Shown here: positions 34,817 to 42,697 of the stretch, piece by piece
Numbering within the stretch: position 1 is the first letter of the stretch
Layout: each line of letters starts with the position of its first letter
Assembly: GCA_021648745.1 (NCBI GenBank)
Contig: JAKISE010000016.1
Span: 1 to 48,225, forward strand
DNA from: Cyclobacteriaceae bacterium
Lineage (GTDB): Bacteria > Bacteroidota > Bacteroidia > Cytophagales > Cyclobacteriaceae
DNA: 48,225 nt
Direction of reading: 5' to 3'
The notes under the pieces: generated by a model
Databases searched by the model: none
Seen by the model: the letters and a program-made list of their open reading frames with translations, nothing else
What the model was told of the DNA's origin: nothing
Position numbers and translations under genes: made by a program

Positions 34817-36487
34817 CTATTTATACCCCTCATTATGTACATTAGCAACCGCTCTACCCGAAGGGTCGTTCATCTTTTCTAAGGCTTTATCCCACTCAAA
34901 AATAATTGGGGTACTACAGGCAATAGAAGGTACAGATGGCACGGTGGCTGCAGCGGCATCTGAAGGAAAATGCTCTTCAAAAATGAGGCGGTAGTAGTAC
35001 TCTTCTTTTTGCAACGGAGGATTTACAGTAAATCGGTGCGACACTTGAGCCATTTGCTCATCTGTTATATTCTCCTCCACAACTACTTTTAAGCTATCAA
35101 TCCAATCATAGCCAACCCCATCCGAAAATTGCTCTTTTTGCCTCCAGGCAACGCTTTTTGGCAAATAATCTTCAAAGGCTTCACGTAGAATATGTTTCTC
35201 CATTTTACTGTTTGTCCCACACATTTTGTCTGTTGGGTTCACATTCATGGCAATATCCATAAATTCCTTGTCTAAGAAAGGAACACGACCTTCAACGCCC
35301 CAAGCCGCCAAGGCTTTGTTTGCTCGGTTGCAATCGTATAAATGCAACCTATCTAGTTTACGAACCGTTTCTTTATGAAATTCTTCAGCCGTTGGTGCTT
35401 TATGGAAATACAGGTAGCCTCCAAAAAGTTCATCAGCCCCTTCACCAGAAAGTACCATTTTTATGCCCATTGATTTAATAACTCGAGCCAATAAATACAT
35501 TGGCGTAGCTGCTCGAATGGTAGTAACATCATAGGTTTCCAAATGATAAATTACATCCCTAACAGCATCCAAGCCTTCTTGCACCGTAAAGTGGATCGAG
35601 TGGTGTACAGTACCAATTGAATCTGCCACTTCTTGTGCATATTTTAAGTCGGGAGAGCCTTCTAACCCTACAGAAAATGAGTGTAGCTGAGGCCACCAGG
35701 CTTCTTGAGTATCACCCGACTCTACTCGCTTAGCTGAATATTTCTTAGCAATGGCTGAAATAACAGAAGAATCCAACCCGCCTGAAAGAAGTACGCCAAA
35801 AGGCACATCGCTCATTAGTTGTCTATGAACTGCATCTTCTAACCCTTTTCTTATGGTCGCAATGTCTGAGGCATTGTCCTTTACATTTTTATACTCCCGC
35901 CAATCTCTGGTATAATATTGGGTCGGATTAGCATCTTCGCTATAGTAATAATGACCGTGAGGAAAAGCTTCAATTTTTTTACAAACCCCTTCCAACGATT
36001 TAAGCTCAGAAGCCACATAATAATGCCCTTCGGTATCCCAGCCTTGATAAAGAGGAATAATGCCCACATGGTCGCGGCCAATTAAGTACGTGTTTTTGGT
36101 TTTATCGTATAAAGCAAAAGCAAATATTCCGTTTAAGTCTTCCAAAAAGTCAACCCCTTTTTCTTGGTATAAAGCTAGAATTACCTCTGAATCTGATTTG
36201 GTTTGAAATTCATACACGTCTCCAAGTTCTTTTCTGATTTCTTGGTGGTTATAAATCTCTCCATTTACTGCCAATATTAAATTACCATCAGCACTTATGA
36301 GTGGCTGACCGCCCGATTGTGGATCAACAATGGCTAATCGCTCATGTGCTAAAATAGCATGATCCGCACTGTAAATACCCGACCAGTCTGGCCCTCTATG
36401 CCTTACTTTTTTAGACATTTCCAACACTTGCGTTCTTAACTGATCGCTTGTCTTTTTTACATCAAATACTGCTACAATTCCGCACAT
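34817..36487 (-). CDS. asnB: Asparagine synthetase B (glutamine-hydrolysing)
   Basis: A 556-residue enzyme making asparagine from aspartate, glutamine and ATP. The start is ATG 36487, giving MCGIVAVF, because Cys2 must become the N-terminal nucleophile of the glutaminase domain; the in-frame TTG at 36502 would bury it. The class II glutaminase domain includes RHRGPDWSG and AVNGEIYNH. The synthetase domain starts with the ATP pyrophosphatase P-loop LLSGGLDSSV (~235). LSGEGADELFGGY and FLDKEFMD are also present. Full length and intact. The region upstream (36488-36995) has repeats only, so it is probably transcribed alone. Confidence 0.96.
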   Translation of the reverse strand: MCGIVAVFDVKKTSDQLRTQVLEMSKKVRHRGPDWSGIYSADHAILAHERLAIVDPQSGGQPLISADGNLILAVNGEIYNHQEIRKELGDVYEFQTKSDSEVILALYQEKGVDFLEDLNGIFAFALYDKTKNTYLIGRDHVGIIPLYQGWDTEGHYYVASELKSLEGVCKKIEAFPHGHYYYSEDANPTQYYTRDWREYKNVKDNASDIATIRKGLEDAVHRQLMSDVPFGVLLSGGLDSSVISAIAKKYSAKRVESGDTQEAWWPQLHSFSVGLEGSPDLKYAQEVADSIGTVHHSIHFTVQEGLDAVRDVIYHLETYDVTTIRAATPMYLLARVIKSMGIKMVLSGEGADELFGGYLYFHKAPTAEEFHKETVRKLDRLHLYDCNRANKALAAWGVEGRVPFLDKEFMDIAMNVNPTDKMCGTNSKMEKHILREAFEDYLPKSVAWRQKEQFSDGVGYDWIDSLKVVVEENITDEQMAQVSHRFTVNPPLQKEEYYYRLIFEEHFPSDAAAATVPSVPSIACSTPIIFEWDKALEKMNDPSGRAVANVHNEGYK

Positions 36488-36526
36488 AATTCTCTTATTC
36501 AAAATACATTTCTACCCTTAATGATT

Positions 36527-36641
36527 ATTCTGGGTTTATTTCAGAATTTTCGCAAACCTAAAATTAGATCTTGAAACAAGTTCAAGATGGCTAAATGGGT
36601 AAAAACTGTTTATAAAAAAGCATCCGCTAGCCAGCGAATGC
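36527..36641. repeat. Three short hairpins upstream of asnB
   Basis: ATTCTG (36527-36532) pairs with CAGAAT (36542-36547). ATCTTGAA (36568-36575) pairs exactly with TTCAAGAT (36581-36588). GCAT-C-CGC (36620-36627) pairs with GCG-A-ATGC (36634-36641), the same inner stem as the terminator at 13933-13966. The set resembles the hairpin group at 32604-32685 in degenerate form. Between 36642 and 36995 I see only AT-rich leader sequence and no convincing gene. Confidence 0.5.
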
Positions 36642-36995
36642 CAATACCTTTCTGGTTGATATTTACCCAAAAGTAGTCCCTAATTTTCAATATTTGCGAT
36701 TATACAGGCAATTTTTAAGCACATAATTTTGATTAATACATAATATGTAACATTATAGGTTAAAAAAATACCCTACCCCTATATATACTCAAACAAAATT
36801 AACCTATGGCAAATTTCGTACACCCCTAGCACGACATCTAGTCTCCTGCAACAGCCTATGTGGCAATGGATGCCTGCGGTGCAAAAAATACCCAACTTTA
36901 GGTATTTCCTCCTCCTTCTCATATTCGTATTTTTGGTATAACAATGGAAATAAAACAAATGTTGTAACTTCAAACCTTAACTAAATTAAAATACT

Positions 36996-37535
36996 ATGAA
37001 TTACAAAATTTCAACCTACGTGTTGTTAGTGTTATTAATATCACTAATTGCCCGATTAATGTATGAAGACAGCATCGACCAATTGCCAGAAAAATTTCAA
37101 AAAGACTTTAAGGAACGATCCAAAATATTGAATGACAGTAGCGGTGAATTAATCAACCCTTTAAAAGCAAAGGATGCTTTAGACCGGTTTGCCAAAAAGA
37201 AACGAGGCGAAATTTTTTATAGATGGAAGAAACATTCATATGGGTATTTTTTTGGTTTAAAAAAGTTTGATGAATTCCGATCAAAAATTGATAGCCTTGA
37301 TTCATTACAACCAAATGACGAAAAAATTATAGGAATTAGAGTATATAAAAGCATGAGTCTAAACAAAAAAGGTAAAAAATACTTTGATGTGTTCATGATA
37401 CCTGTAATAAAAGGTGGAAGTAATTTACCAGAAATCGATACACATCAAAAAATTGACTCATTAACCTTCCTCGGAGGTCATATCGTTTTAAATGCATCAA
37501 TCCCTTGTCCTAATAATTGTAGTGAGCAAGAATGA
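36996..37535 (+). CDS. Hypothetical protein, membrane-anchored or exported
   Basis: A 179-residue protein with one N-terminal hydrophobic segment (YVLLVLLISLIARLMY, residues 8-23) that may be an anchor or signal. The rest is highly basic and soluble, for example RFAKKKRGEIFYRWKKHSYGYFFGLKKFDEF and LNKKGKKYFDVFMIP. The final CPNNC could bind metal or form a disulfide. I recognise no family. Its stop overlaps the next start (ATGA). Three genes in a row (this one, the membrane protein and the kinase) thus form an operon, suggesting a sensory role. Confidence 0.72.
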   Translation: MNYKISTYVLLVLLISLIARLMYEDSIDQLPEKFQKDFKERSKILNDSSGELINPLKAKDALDRFAKKKRGEIFYRWKKHSYGYFFGLKKFDEFRSKIDSLDSLQPNDEKIIGIRVYKSMSLNKKGKKYFDVFMIPVIKGGSNLPEIDTHQKIDSLTFLGGHIVLNASIPCPNNCSEQE

Positions 37536-38167
37536 AATGGCTACATAATTTATTAATCTACAGCTCAGTATTTTCTGTAATTGTCCCTATTTCTGTTGTA
37601 ATTATAAAAAAAATACAAAAAAAATACATTTGCCTCTTTACATTATTCCTTACCTCATTATTTTCTGATTTGGTTTCTATTGTACTTTCAAGCAATGGGC
37701 TTACAAATCTGTTAGTAATTAATGGATACTTCTTAATTTCTGGGGTACTACTTATACTTTATTTTAGCAATACGAAGAGGTTTGAATCAAACTTTAGTAC
37801 TATTACCATACCTTCATTTGTACTAGTATACCTATTCAGTTATAGTATTGATGGATTGTACACTTTCAATACAATTGGTATATCGTTGGAGGCTATACTT
37901 ATGATTTTTCTTTGTCTCTATGTGTTTTATGATTTGTATAAAAAAGAAGAAACAATTTATGTAGATAGATTACCCGAATTTTGGATAACAACCGCCATTT
38001 TAATGTATTTTTCTGGGGCTTTGTTTTCGTTTTTATTAGCTACAGATATTTTGTCGCAATCGCCAGACCGGTTTTATAACTCATGGATATTACATAATAG
38101 TGCTAATATTTTAAAAAATATTTTATTTGCCATTGGTTTATGGAAAGTACGGTTAGTGAAGGTATAG
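37532..38167 (+). CDS. Multi-pass membrane protein linked to histidine kinase
   Basis: A 211-residue protein with about six or seven membrane helices (LLIYSSVFSVIVPISVVII; LVINGYFLISGVLLILYF; IPSFVLVYLFSYSI; ISLEAILMIFLCLYVFYDLY; FWITTAILMYFSGALFSFLLA; ILKNILFAIGLW). It resembles the unnamed 7TM-like membrane partners found directly upstream of NarL-type sensor kinases in Cytophagales. The downstream kinase start lies 28 nt inside this gene. It may carry the input signal for that kinase, which itself has only one membrane helix. No ligand can be inferred. Confidence 0.75.
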   Translation: MKWLHNLLIYSSVFSVIVPISVVIIKKIQKKYICLFTLFLTSLFSDLVSIVLSSNGLTNLLVINGYFLISGVLLILYFSNTKRFESNFSTITIPSFVLVYLFSYSIDGLYTFNTIGISLEAILMIFLCLYVFYDLYKKEETIYVDRLPEFWITTAILMYFSGALFSFLLATDILSQSPDRFYNSWILHNSANILKNILFAIGLWKVRLVKV

Positions 38168-38940
38168 CGTCATATTGGGTATTAATACTGGGCACCAGTG
38201 GTATGCTATTGCTTACCGTAGCCATTATTTTGTTTGTGTATTTATACCAGCGCAAACTTATAAGGCGTAAGCTGGCCTACCAAAAAATACAAGATATGCT
38301 GCAAAAGCAGGAGCTAAATTCGGCTTATGCCATATTGCAAGCACAGGACAAGGAACGCAAACGCATAGCACAAGATTTACACGACAATATGGGCAGTATT
38401 TTGGTTACCCTAAATATGTATGCCGATACACTGGAAGCCGTTAAAAAAGATAAGGATGTAAAACAATTAGCACGGCAAATAAGCAAGTTAGCACAACAGG
38501 CCAATACGGCTAACCGAAATGTGGCGCATAGCTTAGATTCAGGCACTTTGCGGCATTTTGGTTTAAAAACTGCGTTAACAGACTTAGCCGAGGCTATTAA
38601 ACAGGCAAATGGCATGCAAATTGCCCTTGAAATGGATTTTACAAAAATAGAAAACGTGAAGACAGGCGTAAACTTATACCGCATTGTGCAAGAGCTTTTT
38701 AATAATACGCTAAAGCATGCAGAAGCTACTCGCATTGGCTTAGAGCTTACAGAAGCAAAAGGCAGGTTATGCCTTATTTATGAAGATAACGGAATAGGGT
38801 TTGATACAGCTGAAGTAAAAGAGAATAGCATGGGACTAGCCAACCTTAAAGCCAGAGCCGAAAGCATTGGAGGAGAAATTACAATAGATTCAGCTTTGGG
38901 TAAAGGAACAACTGCAATTTTAGAGGTAGAAAATGGGTAG
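38140..38940 (+). CDS. NarL-system sensor histidine kinase (HisKA_3)
   Basis: A 266-residue kinase. It has one N-terminal membrane helix (WVLILGTSGMLLLTVAIILFVYLY), a linking coiled coil (~45-70), and the HisKA_3 dimerisation motif ERKRIAQDLHDNMGSILVTL whose His (~residue 84) is the phosphorylation site. The HATPase domain has N-box ELFNNTLKHA, G1 DNGIGFD and G2 GLANLKARAESIGG. There is no periplasmic sensor domain; the overlapping membrane protein likely provides sensing. The partner response regulator begins 324 bp further on, separated by hairpins and a palindromic element. Confidence 0.93.
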   Translation: MESTVSEGIASYWVLILGTSGMLLLTVAIILFVYLYQRKLIRRKLAYQKIQDMLQKQELNSAYAILQAQDKERKRIAQDLHDNMGSILVTLNMYADTLEAVKKDKDVKQLARQISKLAQQANTANRNVAHSLDSGTLRHFGLKTALTDLAEAIKQANGMQIALEMDFTKIENVKTGVNLYRIVQELFNNTLKHAEATRIGLELTEAKGRLCLIYEDNGIGFDTAEVKENSMGLANLKARAESIGGEITIDSALGKGTTAILEVENG

Positions 38941-38965
38941 AATTGGGTTCGATGGAAAAAGGGCA

Positions 38966-39039
38966 CAAGCGAGACGCTTGAGCCAGCAAGCGTGGCTCAA
39001 ATAACAAATGGCAATTTTATGATTTTATTTGTTATTTGA
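38966..39039. promoter_or_regulatory. Overlapping alternative hairpins after the kinase gene
   Basis: CAAGCG-AGA-CGCTTG (38966-38980), ACGCTTG with CAAGCGT (38974-38980/38987-38993) and TTGAGCC with GGCTCAA (38978-38984/38994-39000) share bases, so they exclude each other. A fourth stem, TCAAATAACAAAT with ATTTGTTATTTGA (38997-39009/39027-39039), is perfect. This could be a terminator, an attenuator between kinase and regulator, or dispersed-repeat debris. Confidence 0.5.
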
Positions 39040-39040
39040 C

Positions 39041-39214
39041 TTTAACCCGGATTATGCAATAGAATTCGTAATGAGAAGACAAAATGCAATAAATCAGAAG
39101 TTTATATTCGAAAAGCATAGCACCGCTATGGTTAAGAGGATAAACTTAGTAAAACGACTGATTTGCAGCAGTTTGTATTAGTAATAGAATTTCTATTGCA
39201 TATTTCGGGTTTAA
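39041..39214 (+). repeat. 174-bp palindromic repeat, copy A
   Basis: Left end TTTAACCCGGATTATGCAAT and right end (reverse complement TTAAACCCGAAATATGCAAT) form long terminal inverted repeats that extend into AGAA.TTC. Inside are nested AAATCAG/CTGATTT arms and the hairpin GCATAGC-acc-GCTATGG with the 20-bp core shared by all copies. It lies between a sensor kinase gene and its response regulator gene, so the pair is probably transcribed from separate or interrupted transcripts. No ORF is carried; transposition would need a partner enzyme elsewhere. Confidence 0.88.
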
Positions 39215-39264
39215 CCTACTTTGGCTTTATGAACAAGCACTAGAGAAATTAATATAACAACATA

Positions 39265-39882
39265 ATGAAACCAATAACAGTAGTTTTAGCCGATGACCAC
39301 CATATTATTTTAGATGGCTTGCAAGTGGTGCTTTCAAACGATGAGGATATTGAAGTAATTGGTACGGTTGAAAATGGCAAAGAGGTAATAGAATTCTTAG
39401 AAAAGAACAAAACAGATTTGGTAGTACTAGATATTAACATGCCCAAAATGGATGGCATTACCTGTGCAAGGGTAATTAAAAAACAATTTCCAGGTGTTAA
39501 GATTTTAATCCTTACCATGTACCCACAGAAATCGTTTGTAGATGAAATTGTGAAAATTGGCATTGATGGTTGCCTGCTTAAAAACAACACTGGCAAAGAG
39601 CTTATTACTGCTATAAAAAGAGTAATGGCTGGGAAATCTTATTTCGACCATCTAAAATCATTTACATCAGAACAAGACGAAGTTTTTCAATTTAAACTTA
39701 CTAAACGAGAACTGGAAATAATAAAATGTATTGCAGATGGCCTTTCCAGTATTGAAATGGCAGAAAAATTATTTATTTCGGAGCATACAGTGCGAACACA
39801 CCGCAAAAATTTATTAAAAAAAACAGGTCTTTCAAACACATCGCAACTTATAAAATACGCCACCGAGCAGCAGATTTTATAA
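39265..39882 (+). CDS. NarL/FixJ-family response regulator
   Basis: A 205-residue two-component regulator. The receiver domain has acidic pocket ADDHH (residues 9-13), phospho-acceptor Asp in LVVLDINMPKMDG (~residue 55), and the Lys of LKNNTG. The LuxR-type helix-turn-helix (LTKRELEIIKCIADGLSSIE, then EKLFISEHTVRTHRKNLLKK) is at ~143-195. It is the expected partner of the HisKA_3 kinase at 38140-38940. Target genes are not evident. Confidence 0.95.
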   Translation: MKPITVVLADDHHIILDGLQVVLSNDEDIEVIGTVENGKEVIEFLEKNKTDLVVLDINMPKMDGITCARVIKKQFPGVKILILTMYPQKSFVDEIVKIGIDGCLLKNNTGKELITAIKRVMAGKSYFDHLKSFTSEQDEVFQFKLTKRELEIIKCIADGLSSIEMAEKLFISEHTVRTHRKNLLKKTGLSNTSQLIKYATEQQIL

Positions 39883-39905
39883 AATAATCAAGCAAAGCTT
39901 AATAA

Positions 39906-40508
39906 TTAATTTCTCTTGCTAAGTTCATCTCTGATTTTGGCTGCTTGCTCATAATCTTCTTTTTCAAGTGAGTCATTGAGCATTTTATTAAGTGTTTTAA
40001 TAGAAAAATCCTTGATAGACTTATCCTTTTTAACAACCTCTGGCACAACCTCTTCTTTTTTAGGAGTAGACTCCTTAATATCTATTTCCTCATCATCTTC
40101 AGACAAAACCACCCCTGCTTCATCCAAAATCTTTTCATAGGTATAAATTTTTGCTCCAAATCGTAAGCCGATAGCAATGGCATCAGAAGGCCTAGAATCT
40201 ATTTCTATAGTTTTAACACTGTTCTTACACACAATTCGAGCAAAAAACACACCCTCCTTTAAATCGTAGATAATAATTTCTTCTACCGTAAAATCTAATT
40301 GGTGTGCAAACGACTTAAACAAATCGTGCGTCATTGGTCTGTTCGGGATAATTTTTTCAATTTCAATCGCAATGGCTTGCGCTTCGAACATTCCAATAAT
40401 AATGGGCAATCGTCTCTCCCCCTCTGCTTCTCCTAACACCAATGCAAAAGAGCCACTTTGAGATTGGCTAGACGAAAGCCCGAGAATTTTTAATCTAATT
40501 TTATCCAC
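39906..40508 (-). CDS. Bifunctional nuclease-domain protein with UVR motif
   Basis: A 200-residue protein starting at GTG 40508. Residues 1-130 are the BFN (DUF151) domain: LVLGEAEGERRLPIIIGMFEAQAIA and RPSDAIAIGLRFGAKIY. The C-terminal ~35 residues (IKTLNKMLNDSLEKEDYEQAAKIRDELSKR) are a UvrB/UvrC-type motif. This combination is typical of Bacteroidota BFN proteins. Nuclease activity is known for plant homologues only. It follows etfA by 11 bp, so it is likely in the etf operon. Confidence 0.9.
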   Translation of the reverse strand: MDKIRLKILGLSSSQSQSGSFALVLGEAEGERRLPIIIGMFEAQAIAIEIEKIIPNRPMTHDLFKSFAHQLDFTVEEIIIYDLKEGVFFARIVCKNSVKTIEIDSRPSDAIAIGLRFGAKIYTYEKILDEAGVVLSEDDEEIDIKESTPKKEEVVPEVVKKDKSIKDFSIKTLNKMLNDSLEKEDYEQAAKIRDELSKRN

Positions 40509-40519
40509 TAACTAATAAG

Positions 40520-41461
40520 TTATAACGCTTTAATAGCTTCGGTTAACTTAGGAACAACCTCAAATGCGTCACCCACAATACCATAATCCGCTGCCTTAAA
40601 AAACGGAGCATCTTCATCAGTATTTATTACCACAATATTTTTAGAGGAGTTTACTCCAGCTAAATGTTGAATGGCACCTGAAATACCTACAGCAATATAT
40701 AATGTTGGAGCTACCTTAATACCCGTCTGGCCAACGTGCTCACTATGAGGTCGCCAATCCATATCAGAAACCGGCTTACTACAACCTGTAGCTGCGCCCA
40801 ATGCTTTGGCTAGGTCTTCAATCATTCCCCAGTTCTCGGGGCCCTTAAGTCCTCTACCTCCAGAAACAACAATATCGGCATCTGTTAATAAGACATCGCC
40901 ACTTGCTTTTTCCTGACCGGTAACAGTAATGTTTTTATCAGAATCAGGAATATTTACTGCTCCAGCTTCTACCGATGCATCTGCTCCGTCTTCTTTTATT
41001 TCTACGGTATTTTTGTTAACCACAAGCACTTTTTTGTCCTTATTTAAAGTTACACTGGCAAAAGCCTTTCCTGAAAAAATGCTTGTTTTAACTACAAACC
41101 CATTGCTTGTATCTGGTAAAGAAACCACATTTGATGCCATAGCTCCACCTAGTTTTACAGCAACTCTGCCACCAACGGCACTTGCTTTAGCCGATTGCGC
41201 TAACACTAGCACTTCTGTGCTAGCACTATTCATTACCTCAGCAACAGCCGTAGCTGTTTCTTGAATCGAATTAAACCCACCCGCAACCGCTATTACTTTA
41301 GAGGCACCATTCTTTCCCAAACTTGCTAACTCGCTTTCAGGTGTATCTCCTAACGATAAGGCAATTACATCGCCTCCTATTTGTGACGCATAACTAACCG
41401 CTTCTCTCGAAGCTTTTTTAATGGTTCCGCCTGCGCTATCTATTACTACTAATATTGACAT
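40520..41461 (-). CDS. etfA: Electron transfer flavoprotein alpha subunit
   Basis: A 313-residue FAD-binding subunit of ETF, which passes electrons from acyl-CoA dehydrogenases to the respiratory chain. The C-terminal FAD domain shows VVSGGRGLKGPENW, KPVSDMDWRPHSEHVGQTG (with the Arg and Thr/Gly contacts to FAD) and LYIAVGISGAIQHLAGV. N-terminal Rossmann-like part includes LVVIDSAGGTIKKAS. It follows etfB by 25 bp and forms the dimer with it. Confidence 0.96.
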   Translation of the reverse strand: MSILVVIDSAGGTIKKASREAVSYASQIGGDVIALSLGDTPESELASLGKNGASKVIAVAGGFNSIQETATAVAEVMNSASTEVLVLAQSAKASAVGGRVAVKLGGAMASNVVSLPDTSNGFVVKTSIFSGKAFASVTLNKDKKVLVVNKNTVEIKEDGADASVEAGAVNIPDSDKNITVTGQEKASGDVLLTDADIVVSGGRGLKGPENWGMIEDLAKALGAATGCSKPVSDMDWRPHSEHVGQTGIKVAPTLYIAVGISGAIQHLAGVNSSKNIVVINTDEDAPFFKAADYGIVGDAFEVVPKLTEAIKAL

Positions 41462-41486
41462 AATAAAATTTTCTTAATCTAATAAA

Positions 41487-42218
41487 TTATAAAACCTTGG
41501 CATCATTTTTTAACATATCAACCAGTTGGTCAACAGAATCGGCCATTTTAACACCACTCTTTGCTGGAGGCATTTCGTATGCACCATAGGTAATAGCCGC
41601 TTCTTCCGAAACAGGCTCAACCACGTTTAAAGGTTTTGTTCTAGCCGTCATAATGCCACGCATATTAGGTATTTTCCATTCAGCGATAGGTTCTTGGCAC
41701 CCAGCTACAAATGGCATTTCAGCTTCTAAAAATTCTTTACCACCTTCAATTTCACGGCTCATACTAGCTTTAGTACTGTCAATATCGAGTTTCATAACAG
41801 GAGAAATAGAAGGAATACCTAACAGTTCTCCAACCATAGCGTGTACTTGGCCTCCATTATAGTCGATCGACTCGCGACCCATTAAAATAAGATCAAAACC
41901 ACCATCTTTAGCCACATGCGCAATCTGCTGTGCAACAAATAATGAATCAATAGGGTCCGCATTTACGCGAACAGCATCATCGGCTCCAATCGCCAATGCT
42001 TTACGAATGGTAGGCTCAGTTTCTGCGCCTCCAACATTAAGCACGGTAACAACTGCCCCGTTCGAATCTTTAAGTTCTACCGCTCGAGCAAGGGCATAAT
42101 CATCGTAAGGTCCTATAATATATTGAACACCAGTGCTATCAAATTTTGTATCTCCCTCTGTAAAAGAAATTTTTGATGTGGTGTCAGGAACGTGGGTTAT
42201 ACATACCAGAACTTTCAT
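41487..42218 (-). CDS. etfB: Electron transfer flavoprotein beta subunit
   Basis: A 243-residue AMP-binding partner of EtfA. Recognised by MKVLVCITHVPDTTSKI at the N-terminus, the FIGPYD-like IIGPYDDYALARAVELKD, DLILMGRESIDYNGGQVHAMVGELLG and GCQEPIAEWKIPNMRGIMTART (the ETF-beta signature). First gene of an operon with etfA and the bifunctional nuclease; it diverges from a TPR gene over 77 bp. Confidence 0.96.
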   Translation of the reverse strand: MKVLVCITHVPDTTSKISFTEGDTKFDSTGVQYIIGPYDDYALARAVELKDSNGAVVTVLNVGGAETEPTIRKALAIGADDAVRVNADPIDSLFVAQQIAHVAKDGGFDLILMGRESIDYNGGQVHAMVGELLGIPSISPVMKLDIDSTKASMSREIEGGKEFLEAEMPFVAGCQEPIAEWKIPNMRGIMTARTKPLNVVEPVSEEAAITYGAYEMPPAKSGVKMADSVDQLVDMLKNDAKVL

Positions 42219-42295
42219 TTATATATACTTAGTTAATTAAACTTTCTTTATAGGGCGAAGTTAGTTAATTTGCTTTTACTTTATAAAGACTTTAT

Positions 42296-42619
42296 ATGAT
42301 AAATAAGCGTATTTCTATTCTTGAATCTTTTTTAAAATCAGAGCCCGAGGATCCTTTTAACTGGTATGGCTTGGCTATGGAGTATAAGGCTATAGATCCA
42401 GTAAAGTGTAAAGAATACTTAAATCATTTGCTCGAGTATTTTCCGAGTTATCTAGCAACCTATTACCAAGTGGCAGAGCTGCTCATAGAGCAATCGAAAA
42501 CTAATGAGGCCGAAGAAGTACTGGAAAAAGGAATTACCCTTGCCCGATCTCAAGATGATAAAAACACATTACGTGAGCTTCAAAACTTACTTAATAACAT
42601 GCTTTTTGATAATGACTAA
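42296..42619 (+). CDS. Small TPR-type scaffold protein
   Basis: A 107-residue helical protein with about two to three tetratricopeptide-like repeats: PEDPFNWYGLAMEYKAIDP, FPSYLATYYQVAELLIEQSK and TNEAEEVLEKGITLAR. There is no signal peptide or enzyme motif, and partners are unknown. It lies directly upstream of mpl with a 78-bp gap and may be cotranscribed. Confidence 0.8.
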   Translation: MINKRISILESFLKSEPEDPFNWYGLAMEYKAIDPVKCKEYLNHLLEYFPSYLATYYQVAELLIEQSKTNEAEEVLEKGITLARSQDDKNTLRELQNLLNNMLFDND

Positions 42620-42697
42620 ATTTATTATGATGACTAATGTTAATAATTGATAATTATATGTTGCCAATTATCAATTGATAATTCTATTTTTGACCTT

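Noticed and set aside
36779..36973. 64-residue minus-strand ORF upstream of the two-component operon
   Set aside because: Low-complexity composition, no start context and no homology that I recognise; the region looks like leader DNA.
40929..41264. 111-residue plus-strand ORF inside etfA
   Set aside because: Composition rich in Ser/Thr/Ala from antisense reading of etfA; no independent evidence.
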